Position numbers and translations under genes: made by a program
Source of the DNA: GCA-2731375 sp964590195
GTDB lineage: Bacteria; Pseudomonadota; Alphaproteobacteria; GCA-2731375
NCBI GenBank assembly: GCA_964590195.1
Contig: CAZPWJ010000010.1
Coordinates: 1 to 64,000 of the forward strand
DNA: 64,000 nt
Reading direction: 5' to 3'
Notes under the pieces: model-generated
Database searches by the model: none
What the model was told of the DNA's origin: nothing
Seen by the model: the letters and a program-made list of their open reading frames with translations, nothing else
Part shown: piece after piece, positions 24,490 to 34,215 of the stretch
Numbering within the stretch: position 1 is the first letter of the stretch
Layout: the number at the start of each line of letters is the position of its first letter

Positions 24490-25320
24490 ATGGCCAGTAT
24501 TTTCAGCCTCACATCCCATTTGGTTTTTGGCCACGTGGGCGCGCAGGCCTCGGGACCGGCTTTGCAAGCAATGGGGCATGAGGTCTGGCATCTGCCCACG
24601 GTGTTGTTCTCGAACCATCCAGGCCACGGCGGTTTTGGCGGCGGACCGGTGGATATAGCATTTCAGAACCAGCTGCTGGATGGCTTGTTGGAGCGGAATC
24701 TGCTGGCCGATTGCACCGCCGTGCATACGGGTTATCTGGGGCAGGCGGGCAGCATCGATATCGCCTTGCGGGCTATGGACGCGGCACCCGATAGCCTGGT
24801 CCTGTGCGATCCGGTATTGGGGGATGACGGCAATCTGTATGTCGCCGAGGATCTGGCCGTGGCATTGCGCGAGAGGCTATTGCCCCGCGCCGATCTGGCG
24901 ACGCCAAACCGGTTTGAGCTGGCCTGGTTGAGCGGCCGGCAGATCAATGGCCTGGATGACGTGATTAGCGCCGCCCGAGACCTCGGCCCGGAGATCGTGG
25001 TTTGCACGTCCGCCGAAAAAGCCGGGAAGTTACTATACAATCTCGCGATCACGCCGGAGGGCGTCTATCAGGTTGCGGTGCCGTTGATTGCCGATGGCGC
25101 GGCGGTGCCAAAGGGCACCGGCGATGCTTTCGCCGCCATATTCTTGGGCCATTATCTCAACCATCGCGACATCGCCGCCGCCCTGGCCTGGGCCTCCGCC
25201 GCACTGCACGGCCTGATCCAGGCCAGCATTGCCCGGCAGTCGAGCGAACTGGCGGTTATAACCGCGCAAAACCAGATCACGGCGCCAAGTCAGATGTTCG
25301 CGGTTGAGCGCCTGGACTAA
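24490..25320 (+). CDS. pdxY: Pyridoxal kinase (PfkB/ThiD-like)
   Basis: 276 residues with the pyridoxal kinase order: SLTSHLVFGHVGAQASG at the start, GYLGQAGSID near 82, CDPVLGDDGNLYV near 105-117, ATPNRFELAWLSG near 140, and the phosphate/catalytic GTGDAFAAIFLGHYLN near 212. It phosphorylates pyridoxal to PLP for enzymes such as the aldolase and aminotransferase here. ATG at 24490 is chosen; an earlier in-frame ATG would overlap the tRNA. Monocistronic, convergent with glcF. Confidence 0.85.
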   Translation: MASIFSLTSHLVFGHVGAQASGPALQAMGHEVWHLPTVLFSNHPGHGGFGGGPVDIAFQNQLLDGLLERNLLADCTAVHTGYLGQAGSIDIALRAMDAAPDSLVLCDPVLGDDGNLYVAEDLAVALRERLLPRADLATPNRFELAWLSGRQINGLDDVISAARDLGPEIVVCTSAEKAGKLLYNLAITPEGVYQVAVPLIADGAAVPKGTGDAFAAIFLGHYLNHRDIAAALAWASAALHGLIQASIARQSSELAVITAQNQITAPSQMFAVERLD

Positions 25321-25332
25321 CTTAATAATGGA

Positions 25333-26616
25333 TTAGAGCCCGGTGGGCTTTGGTCCGCCCGTGGCCCAGTCCAGCAATTCCACCGTATGCACCACCGGTA
25401 CATCCAGGCCGGAGCCCAGTTGCACCATACAGCCGATATTGCCGGCGGCGACCACATCCGGCGACAGGCTGTTGATATTATCGGTCTTGCGCGCCAGCAA
25501 TTTGCCCGCCAGCTCCGGTTGCAGCAAATTATAGGTGCCGGCGGAGCCGCAGCATAAATGCCCCTCGGGCACGGCCATGACCTCGAAACCCGCTTGCTCT
25601 AACAATTGTTTTGGTGCCGCAACGATCTTCTGGCCATGCTGCAGGGAGCAGGCGGCGTGATAGGCCACTTTTAGCGATTGCGCCGCCGTCGGTGCGGGCA
25701 TCTTGAGGCGTTGCAGCAGCTCGGTAATATCCAGGGCCAGCTCACTGATCCGTTTGGCCGGCGCCGCCCAAACGGGATCGCCGGCCAGAATATGGCCGTA
25801 ATCCTTGACCGTGGTGCCACAGCCGGAGGCGTTGATCACCACCGCGTCCAGGCCCTCGCCATCCAGTTCCGCGCTCCAAGCCGCCACATTGGCGCGGATC
25901 GAGGCCATGGCCTCGCTTTCCCGGCCCATGTGATGGGTCAGGGCGCCGCAACAGCCCACATCCCTGGCCACCACCACATCACAGCCCAGGCGGGTCAGCA
26001 GGCGGACGGTGGCGGCATTGATATCCGGGTCCAGAACCTGTTGCGCACAGCCGGTCAGCATGGCCACGCGCATCTTGCGGCCATTATCCGCTGGATGGAC
26101 CTGTGCGCGGTCCAGATCAGAGGCGGCGGGCAATTTGCCCGGGGCCATGGCCAGCATGGCCCGCAACCGCCCTGGCGCAAGCGCGGCAAACGGCTTGGCC
26201 AGGCGGGCACCCCGAAGCGCAAGACGGAATAGACCCGGTCTGGGCAAGACATAGGCCAGCAAGGCGCGTAGCCAGCGTTCCGCCAGGGGCCGTTGATACT
26301 GCGCCTCGATCCGGGCCCGGGCCCCATCCAGCAGGTGCATATAATCAACACCCGAAGGGCAGGTGGTCATGCACGACAGGCACGAGAGGCAACGGTCGAT
26401 ATGGCGCACGGTGCGTTCATCCGGCGCCTCGCCGCTTTCCAGCATATTCTTGATCAGATAGACCCGGCCCCGGGGACTGTCCAATTCATCGCCCAGCATG
26501 ACATAGGTGGGACAGGTGGCGGTGCAAAAGCCGCAATGAACACATTTGCGCAGGATGCCGTCGGCCTCGGCCACCGCCGGATCGGTCAGTTGTTCGCTCT
26601 GAAAATCCGTGCGCAT
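25333..26616 (-). CDS. glcF: Glycolate oxidase iron-sulfur subunit
   Basis: 427 residues: two [4Fe-4S] motifs at the N terminus, CVHCGFCTATCPTY and CLSCLSCMTTCPSG, then two CCG domains with VGCCGALTHH and HLCCGSAGTYNL. It passes electrons from glycolate oxidised by GlcD/GlcE toward the quinone pool. It follows glcE with a 2 bp gap and closes the operon. Confidence 0.93.
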   Translation of the reverse strand: MRTDFQSEQLTDPAVAEADGILRKCVHCGFCTATCPTYVMLGDELDSPRGRVYLIKNMLESGEAPDERTVRHIDRCLSCLSCMTTCPSGVDYMHLLDGARARIEAQYQRPLAERWLRALLAYVLPRPGLFRLALRGARLAKPFAALAPGRLRAMLAMAPGKLPAASDLDRAQVHPADNGRKMRVAMLTGCAQQVLDPDINAATVRLLTRLGCDVVVARDVGCCGALTHHMGRESEAMASIRANVAAWSAELDGEGLDAVVINASGCGTTVKDYGHILAGDPVWAAPAKRISELALDITELLQRLKMPAPTAAQSLKVAYHAACSLQHGQKIVAAPKQLLEQAGFEVMAVPEGHLCCGSAGTYNLLQPELAGKLLARKTDNINSLSPDVVAAGNIGCMVQLGSGLDVPVVHTVELLDWATGGPKPTGL

Positions 26617-26618
26617 GA

Positions 26619-27839
26619 CTAATAGGCTCCGTACATGCGGCCTGGATTAAGGATTCCGCTGGGATCGAAGGACTCCTTGATCCGCGCGCTCAATGCCGCC
26701 AGGGCCGGTACGCTGGGCTGAAAGACGTCTATCCGTTGACGTAGGGCATCGGGTCCCCGCATCAAGGTCGCGTGTCCCGCATCCGGGCCGGTCAAGGCCC
26801 CGCGCACCAGCGCCGCGCCACCATCATCCGTGGCTGGAAGCGACAGCCATAGCAAGCCGCCGGCCCAGTCGTAATAGCCTTCGCCCCCCGCCGCCAGCGC
26901 CGCCGCCATGATCCCGGCACCCAGCGACGGTGTCACGGAAAGCTTCCAGACAACCGCTTCGGGATCCGGCAGCAAGGGCGCCACATTGCCAATCTCCCGC
27001 CACAGAACAGCACTGTTATGGCCGTGCAACTCTTCAACCTCGCCCAACAGGCCCCATTGCTGGCGCAGGGCCGCCGTCCGGTGCGCCGCCGAGGGCGCCG
27101 GACCTTCGATGCGCACGGCGGTCACCGCCGCGCCCGCGCCGCTGACATAGGACGCGCCAGAGCGCGCGGCGACCGCTTGCGGCAGATGGGCCAGAGCGGA
27201 AATCTCGTGCGGGCTGCCCGCCGCCTGGCTCATGGCGGTGATGGCGGCCGCATCGTCCTGCCCGAACAACAGCACGGTGCGGACTTTTTCCGGCGCCGGC
27301 AAGACCTTGACCGTGACCTCCGTCAGTGCCGCCAGGGTGCCGAAACTGCCCGCCATCAATTTGCAAAGATCATAGCCGGTAACGTTCTTGACCACCCGGC
27401 CGCCGGATTTGAAGGCCTGGCCGCGGCCGGAAATACCTTCGACGCCAAGAAAATGGTCCCGCGCCGCGCCCGCCTTGATGCGGCGCGGCCCGGCCAGGTT
27501 GGCGGACAGGACGCCGCCGATCGTCTGATCCAAATCGTTTTGATACAGAGCGCCAAAATCCGGCGGCTCGAACGCCAATTGCTGCCGCTGTTGCGCCAAC
27601 ATGGCCTGGATCTGGCCCAGGGAGGTCGCGGCGCCCGCGCGCAGCACAAGCTCCTCGGGCTCGTACAACGTGACGCCCTCCAGGGCGGAAAGGTCCAGGC
27701 GGTAGTCCGTGGCGATGGGCCGGCCCAGGCCCGCCTTGCTGCCGGCGCCTACCAGTTCGACGGTCTTTTCCTCGGCCCCGGCCCAGGTCAGAAGCTCCGC
27801 CACTTGGGCGGCATCTTGCGGTTTCAGATTTTCGGTCAT
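26619..27839 (-). CDS. glcE: Glycolate oxidase FAD-binding subunit
   Basis: 406 residues, FAD_binding_4 type, shorter than GlcD. The flavin loop is GAGSKAGLGRP, followed by FEPPDFGALYQ, DQTIGGVLSANLAGPRRIKAG and GGRVVKNVTGYDLCKLMAGS, with the C-terminal SFDPSGILNPGRMY. It joins GlcD and GlcF in the membrane-associated glycolate oxidase. It starts 31 bp after glcD and ends 2 bp before glcF. Confidence 0.93.
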   Translation of the reverse strand: MTENLKPQDAAQVAELLTWAGAEEKTVELVGAGSKAGLGRPIATDYRLDLSALEGVTLYEPEELVLRAGAATSLGQIQAMLAQQRQQLAFEPPDFGALYQNDLDQTIGGVLSANLAGPRRIKAGAARDHFLGVEGISGRGQAFKSGGRVVKNVTGYDLCKLMAGSFGTLAALTEVTVKVLPAPEKVRTVLLFGQDDAAAITAMSQAAGSPHEISALAHLPQAVAARSGASYVSGAGAAVTAVRIEGPAPSAAHRTAALRQQWGLLGEVEELHGHNSAVLWREIGNVAPLLPDPEAVVWKLSVTPSLGAGIMAAALAAGGEGYYDWAGGLLWLSLPATDDGGAALVRGALTGPDAGHATLMRGPDALRQRIDVFQPSVPALAALSARIKESFDPSGILNPGRMYGAY

Positions 27840-27870
27840 TGGACGGTCATCAAAAGCCTATTGAAAGCCA

Positions 27871-29355
27871 CTAGAAACGGGGGATTTCGGGGAACGGCAG
27901 TTGCCCCTGGTGCACTTCCAACCGGCCCAACTCGGCGCAGCTATGCAGAACAGGAAAGACCTTTCCCGGATTGAGGCGGCCATTGGGGTCGAAGGCGCAT
28001 TTCACCCGCAATTGCTGGGCCAGATCCTCCTCGGTAAAGACCTCCGCCATCAGATCGCGTTTTTCTACCCCGACGCCATGTTCGCCGGTCAGCACACCGC
28101 CGACCTCGACACAAAGGCGCAGGATATCGGCGCCAAAGGCCTCCGCCGTTTCCAACTCCCCCGCGTTGGCATCGTAGAGGATCAGGGGATGCAGATTACC
28201 GTCGCCGGCATGAAAGACATTGGCCACGCGCAGACCATGTTTCTCGCTCAATTCACCCATGCGCGCCAAAACTTCCGGCAGACGGTTGCGCGGGATGGTG
28301 CCGTCCATGCACATATAATCCGGGCTGATCCGGCCAATGGCTGGAAAGGCCGCCTTGCGCCCGGCCCAAAACGCCGTGCGCTCATCCTCGTTCTCCGAGG
28401 CGCGCAGCGAGGTGGAGCCGCAACCCTCGGCAATCTCGGCGACCCTTTCGATCAGATGGTCGACCTCCGGACCGGGACCGTCCAGTTCGACGATCAACAG
28501 CGCCTCGGCCTCCAGCGGATAGCCGGCCTGGCAGAATTCTTCCGCCGCATGGATGGCGGCCTTGTCCATCATCTCCATGCCGCCGGGAATGATGCCGGCA
28601 CCGATGACCTCCGCCACGCAGGCGCCGGCGGCTTCCGAGGAGGGGAACCCGATCAACACGGCGCGGGCGGTCTCGGGCTTTTTCAGGATGCGCACGGTAA
28701 CTTCCGTGATCACGCCGAGCAGGCCTTCCGAACCGGTCAACAGGCCCATCAGGTCATAGCCGCCGCTGTCGAGATGCTTGCCGCCCAGTCGAATGACTTC
28801 GCCCGACAGCAGCACCATTTCCAGGCCCAGCAGATTGTTGGTGGTGACGCCGTATTTCAGACAATGCACGCCGCCGGCGTTCTCGGCCACATTGCCGCCG
28901 ATGGAACAGGCGATCTGGCTGGAAGGGTCAGGCGCGTAATAGAAACCTTCGCCATCGACGGCCTGGCTGATGCCCAGGTTGGTAACGCCGGGCTGCACCC
29001 TGACGGCGCGGTTGTCGTAGTCGATTTCCAGAATTTGATTGAACTTGCCCAGGCCCAGGATGATGCCGTCGGCCAGGGGCAGGGCGCCGCCCGAAAGCGA
29101 GGTGCCCGCGCCCCTGGGTACGACCTTGACGCCCCATTCATCGCACAGACGCAATATGGCCGAAATTTGCGCCACCGTATCGGGCAGCACCACGGCCAAG
29201 GGGATCTGACGGTAGGCGGGCAAGCCGTCGGATTCATAGACCCGCATGCCCGCGTCATCGGCGATCACGCCTTCCCCCGGTACGATTTGGCGCAGTGCGA
29301 TGATCAGATCATCGCGCCGGGCCAGGATCTCGGCATCGGGTTCGGGCATTTGCAT
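27871..29355 (-). CDS. glcD: Glycolate oxidase subunit GlcD (FAD)
   Basis: 494 residues. VVPRGAGTSLSGGALPLADG is the FAD pyrophosphate loop, GGNVAENAGGVHCLKYG follows, and the C-terminal flavoprotein domain has VANVFHAGDGNLHPLI and GGVLTGEHGVGVEKRDLM. It oxidises glycolate (or D-lactate) to glyoxylate. ATG at 29355 with GGAGAC seven bases before it is chosen; an upstream frame to 29469 overlaps the rpmJ terminator. It heads glcDEF on the minus strand. Confidence 0.93.
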   Translation of the reverse strand: MQMPEPDAEILARRDDLIIALRQIVPGEGVIADDAGMRVYESDGLPAYRQIPLAVVLPDTVAQISAILRLCDEWGVKVVPRGAGTSLSGGALPLADGIILGLGKFNQILEIDYDNRAVRVQPGVTNLGISQAVDGEGFYYAPDPSSQIACSIGGNVAENAGGVHCLKYGVTTNNLLGLEMVLLSGEVIRLGGKHLDSGGYDLMGLLTGSEGLLGVITEVTVRILKKPETARAVLIGFPSSEAAGACVAEVIGAGIIPGGMEMMDKAAIHAAEEFCQAGYPLEAEALLIVELDGPGPEVDHLIERVAEIAEGCGSTSLRASENEDERTAFWAGRKAAFPAIGRISPDYMCMDGTIPRNRLPEVLARMGELSEKHGLRVANVFHAGDGNLHPLILYDANAGELETAEAFGADILRLCVEVGGVLTGEHGVGVEKRDLMAEVFTEEDLAQQLRVKCAFDPNGRLNPGKVFPVLHSCAELGRLEVHQGQLPFPEIPRF

Positions 29356-29375
29356 CGTTTCGTCTCCAGCGCTTA

Positions 29376-29394
29376 TACCAAGGTGCAGTGATAG
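29376..29394. repeat. 19-bp element TACCAAGGTGCAGTGATAG (first copy)
   Basis: The same 19 bases with one change occur at 47923-47941. Here it lies in the glcD 5' region. No hairpin is evident. Function unknown. Confidence 0.4.
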
Positions 29395-29426
29395 CAAATT
29401 TATGGAACGCACGGTATCGAAACACG

Positions 29427-29450
29427 AAAAACCGCGCCTGTTAGGCGCGG
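29427..29450 (-). terminator. Rho-independent terminator of rpmJ
   Basis: CCGCGCC / GGCGCGG stem with a 5-nt loop, followed on the minus strand by TTTTTCG. It lies 47 bp past the rpmJ stop and separates it from glcD. Confidence 0.8.
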
Positions 29451-29497
29451 CATCAATGGCCCCGGTCAATTAATCCGGAGCCACATACTCGCGGAAT

Positions 29498-29623
29498 TTA
29501 GCCCTGGCGCGCCTTGAAGCGGCGATTGGTCTTGTTGATCACATAGACCCGGCCCTTGCGGCGGATAACCCGGCAATCGCGGTGGCGATTCTTCGCCGAT
29601 TTTAAAGAATTCCGAACTTTCAT
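29498..29623 (-). CDS. rpmJ: 50S ribosomal protein L36
   Basis: A 41-residue basic protein on the minus strand: MKVRNSLKSAKNRHRDCRVI at the start, then RRKGRVYVINKTNRRFKARQ. It is the alphaproteobacterial short-L36 form with a single Cys, lacking the full zinc set, as is usual for this type. It has its own terminator. It is too short for many gene finders, but the match is clear. Confidence 0.95.
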   Translation of the reverse strand: MKVRNSLKSAKNRHRDCRVIRRKGRVYVINKTNRRFKARQG

Positions 29624-29715
29624 CGCATCACCTGTTCACACAGCATAACTTGGCCCGCCTCGGGGCAAAAAGGTTGGCGGAACATACAGATGCCCTCCCA
29701 GCCTGTCAACGCCGC

Positions 29716-30648
29716 CTATTCCTCTCCCTTGGAGGCATGAAACAGATAAAATCCGATATTGCCGCCTTGCAGCAAAAGAACCCGGCGGGCCCACAATTCA
29801 ACCTCCCACATGATCCAGGAGCGCTGATCCTTGGGTATGGTTCCTTGCTTCAATACACTGGTCAATCCGGCCAAGCCGCGCGTTATATGGCTGCAAAATG
29901 CCTCCGACAAATCGTCAGCTTGATGCACATCCAAATGGCTTGCCGACAGCCCCTGTTTAATCTGATCGACGGTCACCAGATACGGCTTCATCTTCTCGAA
30001 CTTGCCCCATTCCACCATATCTTCTTTTGCCGCTTCCGCGTTCTTGGCCACGAATTCCGCCAATAGAAGCTGGCCGCCGGGTTTCAGCAACGCCCATATA
30101 TCGTGGAAGATGCTATCTTTTTCCTTCAGACCCAATAGGGCGGCACGTCCAAAAACAACATCCCGGCTGCCTGGTTCAATTTTGCAATCGCCTACCGAGC
30201 CGTCCTGGATCGTTATTTTGTCGGCCAATCCGGCCTTCTCGGCGTACTTGACGGCCAAATCCGATTGGACCGGATCCTGTTGCAGGCCATCGATCGTACA
30301 GCCGAATTCCCGCGCGATCACCCGCGTGGCGGAGCCAATGCCCACGGTTATGTCCAGCACCGTTTTCGTATCATCCAATTGCAACGGCTCGACAAGCTGC
30401 ATGACGGCGTCTTCGCTGCCCGGGAAGACGCAGCCTTCGCCGAACAGCCGCTGCGCCGCCGCCAGGCGAGGCTCGGGCCAGCCGGCGGCGCCTTCCATCG
30501 CGCCATCCCGCTCACCGGAAAGTTCTTCCAAATCGCCGTTAGCCGCCGCGTCTTCGGCCTCGGCATCATCGCCTTCCCACCAGGCGTGCAGTCGGTTAAG
30601 CAAGGACGCCTTGCCAACCGCGGAATTTGTACCATTATCCGTGGACAT
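29716..30648 (-). CDS. Class I SAM-dependent methyltransferase
   Basis: 310 residues. An acidic, low-complexity N-terminal region (DDAEAEDAAANGDLEE) is followed by a methyltransferase core with motif I VLDITVGIGSATRVIAREFG near residue 100, DGLQQDPVQSDLAVKYAEKA and LLKPGGQLLLAEFV. It resembles sterol/ubiquinone-type methyltransferases in layout; the substrate is unknown. ATG at 30648 is preferred to 30696. A possible Fur box at 30759-30777 lies upstream, so iron control is conceivable. Confidence 0.65.
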   Translation of the reverse strand: MSTDNGTNSAVGKASLLNRLHAWWEGDDAEAEDAAANGDLEELSGERDGAMEGAAGWPEPRLAAAQRLFGEGCVFPGSEDAVMQLVEPLQLDDTKTVLDITVGIGSATRVIAREFGCTIDGLQQDPVQSDLAVKYAEKAGLADKITIQDGSVGDCKIEPGSRDVVFGRAALLGLKEKDSIFHDIWALLKPGGQLLLAEFVAKNAEAAKEDMVEWGKFEKMKPYLVTVDQIKQGLSASHLDVHQADDLSEAFCSHITRGLAGLTSVLKQGTIPKDQRSWIMWEVELWARRVLLLQGGNIGFYLFHASKGEE

Positions 30649-30758
30649 TCGTATCGCCCATCCATGATTCCCAAGTCTGTAGCCCGGCACGTCCAATACG
30701 CAGATACCCCTAACGCGCCTACATCAGCAGTACTGTGCGATATTTGCCTTAACCACAA

Positions 30759-30777
30759 GTTAATCGTTATCATTCTT
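30759..30777 (-). promoter_or_regulatory. Candidate Fur box
   Basis: GTTAATCGTTATCATTCTT (plus strand) matches the 19-bp Fur consensus on the minus strand at 14 of 19 positions, with the TGATAAC-x-ATTAAC core. It is about 110 bp before the methyltransferase start. Confidence 0.35.
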
Positions 30778-30831
30778 TTACAAACACCACCGGACCGCCA
30801 ACGCATGCATCATGCGTGGCTTATGTCAAAA

Positions 30832-33800
30832 TCATGATGCTTTGATCCGGCTCAACGCAGCGTCAATGGCGGGCAGGTCAATCAGATTGGCCATCCGCTT
30901 CGCCTCATCCCGCAAGCGGCGCAATTCATCCACCAGCATCCGGTCTTGGTTGCCACGGCCCGCCAAGACCAGCGCCCGCCCCCTGGCGACCGTGAAGTCA
31001 CAACGCGGCAAGGGCTCGGGTTTCCAATAGGCTTCCATAGCCGCCGCGTAACGCTCCGCCTCATCCCATGCGCCGCGTTCCAGAGACGTCTCGACCGCGA
31101 AACGGTAAAATTCGACATAGTTGTGACTAACGGCGCCCTCGTCCAAAAGGCGCTCTCCCTCCGCCAAGGCTTCGGCCGCGGTTGCCGGATCGTCGGCCAG
31201 CAGGGCCTCGATCGCGAGGCAGGTCGGGCCCAGGTAGGCCATGCCGGCCTGCCGCGATAGGGCGGTCGCCGATTGCACATGTTCCAGGGCCGCCTCACGC
31301 GCGCCTTGCACGATAAGGGCATGGGCCCAGAGGTACTGCGCATCGGCGGAAAATAGCCTAGCGCCGATGGCCTCGCATATGCCGAGCATCTCGCGTGCCA
31401 GTTCTTCCGCGCGCAAGCCGTCGCCGGCCTCCGCATAAACGTGCGAAATTACGCTTTTCGCCACGATGACGGCGCGCTGATCGCCGATCCTTTGCGCCAG
31501 CTCGATGCCTGTGTGGATATCCGCGATCCCCGCCTCGCGATTGCCGAGATAGAGATCGATATCGCCCCGCATGATCAGGTTGGAAGCCTCGATACCCGAC
31601 AATCCATGTCCTTGGGCAACGGTTATGCAGCGGCTGAAATAGCCGTGTGCGGTGCGCATGCGGCCGCGCATATACCAGGCATCGCCCAGTCCGCTTAAGG
31701 CCTTTGCCTCGGCCTCCGGCGAACCAGCCTCCGTGGCATAATCCAACGCCTTGCCATGCGCCGCCAGGCAGCCATCAATATTGCCCATGGAGAAATAAAT
31801 TCCGCCGCGCAGATAGTTTATCCGTGCCAGCGCGGCAGTGTCATTTAACGTTTCGGCGGCGGCTTCGGCGCGGTCGAGCACGTCCAGGCCGTCGTCGCGG
31901 CGATCAACGATGCGCAAACCCTCGGCCAGGCCGATATTAAGGCGGCAAACTTCCTCGTCGCTGCCGGCCATCCGCAGAGTCATCTCCAGGGCCTGCTCGA
32001 AGGCGGCGATGGATAAATCCGTATCGCCCATTTCACGCAGGGCATCGCCCTGCAGGCCCATCAACTCCAGGCGCACGGCATCCGGCGCATCCAGTTCCAA
32101 GGCGCGCTTGGCCAAACGCAAAGCGACATCATAACGCAACGCGGCGTACGACTGCCCCGCCGCCAGCAGATATGCCGCCGCCGCGCTGCTATCCATGGCC
32201 GCGTCCAAATGCTCGAAATGCTCGGCGGCGCGCCTGTGCAGGGCGGAGCGCTGGCCGGACAATAACGAGCTGTAGACCCCGTCGCGGATCAAGGCATGGG
32301 AAAAATGGTAGTCGTTGCCCGCCGTCCGGATCAGGGCCTGGGACAACAGCACGTCGGGGCGGTAGTCGGCATGCCCCAAAAGCGCGGCCAGGGCAGCGTC
32401 GGAAAACCGCTGGCCCAGGATCGAGGCCGCCTGCAACGCCTTCCTGTCAGGCAGCGGCAGCGCATCCAGGCGCGCTTGAATGATGCCCTGCAAGGTTCCG
32501 GGTATTTCGCCGCCCTGCAATTCATCGGCGTTGCGCAGCAGCTGTTCCAGATACAAAGGATTGCCGCCCGCCCGTTCAATGCAGGCCGTGACCAATTCAG
32601 GTTCGATACCGGGAAATTCCCGTGCCAGATCCAGTGCTTCGGCCTCGTCCATGGCGCCAAGGTCGATTGTTGCCAAGGGCGCGCCGCTTGTATAACCGCG
32701 CCATTCGGCGTCAAAGGGATCGGCGGCAAGCCGCGTTGTCAGTAACAGAATGGCGCGGCAACCGCCGACCACCTTGACCAGAAACGCGACGGAAATCAAA
32801 AGCCCCGCATCGGCCCAATGCAAATCCTCCACCTTCAATAACAACGGCGCCCGCTCACTCAAGGCACGCACCAGGGCGGTGATGGTTTCCAGCTTGCCGC
32901 GGTTGCGGGTCCGGTTATCCATTGCGTCATAGAGATTGCGCAATTCGCTGGGCTGCTTCAGATCCAGCAGGTCGTTGAGAAAAACCCGATGATCCTCCAA
33001 GGCCAGGCCATTGGATACGGCCTGTTCGACGGCATCCGCGCGCAGGGATTTTTCGCTGCCGGCGCTGATATCCAACAGGCTGCGGACAAACCAGCGTACG
33101 GGATCCTGGCCCTTGCCCATGCCGAAATCCAGCACCAGACCGGTATGGCTGCGGAAGCCGTTCGCCAGAGCATGGCGTTCAAATTCGTTCAGCAACCGGG
33201 TTTTCCCAATGCCTGCCTCGCCGCGCACGATCAGTGTTTCGCCCAAGCCGCTTTCCAGACAGGCGCTTACCGCCGTCTCGAAGCGTTGGAATTCGCGCTG
33301 CCGGCCAACGAAGGGATGTCTTGCCACCGCCTGGGCCGGCGACAGACCACGAACCCGCCAGACGGTCACCGGCTCCAAGAAACCGGTGATCCGGCGCTCG
33401 CCCAGGTTCACACCGTCGAACTTTTCTCCCAGGGCACGCTGCACCGAGGTGGAGGTATAGGTTTCGCCGGCCTGGGCCAGATCCGTCAGCCGCGATGCCA
33501 GATTGACGCTGTCACCGGTGACGGTGAATTCCGTATGGCTGGCGCTGCCGGTGGCGCTGGCCACCACCTGGCCGGCGGCCACGCCAATGTGGACCTGCAG
33601 GGGCGGTTGCAGGTCGGCCACTGCCCGGTGAATTCCGGCCGCCGCCCTGACGGCGCGCTCCGGATCATCGGTATGGGCCACCGGGGCGCCGAACACGGCC
33701 ATGACCGCATCGCCGATATGCTTATCCACGGTGCCGCCATGGTTGCGCACTTCCGCATCCACGGCGACAAAAAAACGGTTCAGCATGGCGTGGGTCCGCT

Positions 33801-34101
33801 CCGCGTCCAGACCGCCGGAGATTTCCGTGAAGCCGGAAATATCGGCGAACAGGACCGTGACCTGGCGGCGGGAGGCATCCTGCGCCAAGGCACTGCTGAT
33901 GCCATCGGACCGGGCATTGTGGGCGGAGGCGGCGATGGCCGCCAGCAGCTTCTTGCGCGGGCCCATGGGCAGGCGCAATTCCTTCAGATCGCCGGCATCA
34001 AGCAGCTGCGCCGCCTCGAAATCAATTTCGTTCTCAATGAAGGTTTCGACATATTTGCCGAGGCCAAGTTCCCTCAACCATTCAGAGATTTCGCGCGCCA
34101 T
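30832..34101 (-). CDS. Class III adenylate/guanylate cyclase with SAM, AAA-type ATPase and TPR domains
   Basis: 1089 residues. Residues ~1-65 are a sterile-alpha-motif domain (ISEWLRELGLGKYVETFIEN). Residues ~80-245 are a class III cyclase with LFADISGFTEISGG and HIGDAVMAVFGAP carrying the metal aspartates, and TGDSVNLASRLTDLAQ. Residues ~265-640 are an ATPase with Walker A VRGEAGIGKTRLLNEFERH. The rest is TPR-like helices. The layout matches large multidomain cyclases whose ATPase-TPR part senses an unknown signal. The cyclase aspartates and Lys (DKH) suggest real activity. ATG at 34101 is preferred to a TTG at 34116. Confidence 0.85.
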   Translation of the reverse strand: MAREISEWLRELGLGKYVETFIENEIDFEAAQLLDAGDLKELRLPMGPRKKLLAAIAASAHNARSDGISSALAQDASRRQVTVLFADISGFTEISGGLDAERTHAMLNRFFVAVDAEVRNHGGTVDKHIGDAVMAVFGAPVAHTDDPERAVRAAAGIHRAVADLQPPLQVHIGVAAGQVVASATGSASHTEFTVTGDSVNLASRLTDLAQAGETYTSTSVQRALGEKFDGVNLGERRITGFLEPVTVWRVRGLSPAQAVARHPFVGRQREFQRFETAVSACLESGLGETLIVRGEAGIGKTRLLNEFERHALANGFRSHTGLVLDFGMGKGQDPVRWFVRSLLDISAGSEKSLRADAVEQAVSNGLALEDHRVFLNDLLDLKQPSELRNLYDAMDNRTRNRGKLETITALVRALSERAPLLLKVEDLHWADAGLLISVAFLVKVVGGCRAILLLTTRLAADPFDAEWRGYTSGAPLATIDLGAMDEAEALDLAREFPGIEPELVTACIERAGGNPLYLEQLLRNADELQGGEIPGTLQGIIQARLDALPLPDRKALQAASILGQRFSDAALAALLGHADYRPDVLLSQALIRTAGNDYHFSHALIRDGVYSSLLSGQRSALHRRAAEHFEHLDAAMDSSAAAAYLLAAGQSYAALRYDVALRLAKRALELDAPDAVRLELMGLQGDALREMGDTDLSIAAFEQALEMTLRMAGSDEEVCRLNIGLAEGLRIVDRRDDGLDVLDRAEAAAETLNDTAALARINYLRGGIYFSMGNIDGCLAAHGKALDYATEAGSPEAEAKALSGLGDAWYMRGRMRTAHGYFSRCITVAQGHGLSGIEASNLIMRGDIDLYLGNREAGIADIHTGIELAQRIGDQRAVIVAKSVISHVYAEAGDGLRAEELAREMLGICEAIGARLFSADAQYLWAHALIVQGAREAALEHVQSATALSRQAGMAYLGPTCLAIEALLADDPATAAEALAEGERLLDEGAVSHNYVEFYRFAVETSLERGAWDEAERYAAAMEAYWKPEPLPRCDFTVARGRALVLAGRGNQDRMLVDELRRLRDEAKRMANLIDLPAIDAALSRIKAS

Positions 34102-34215
34102 TACCGAACACCCCAACCGATCCGGAAACAGACTAGCAAGTTAACGGCGCGGATCAATACGGCAGATTTATCCAAGCCCGGGACGGCTCTGGACAAACCG
34201 CGGGCAAGGCATCAT

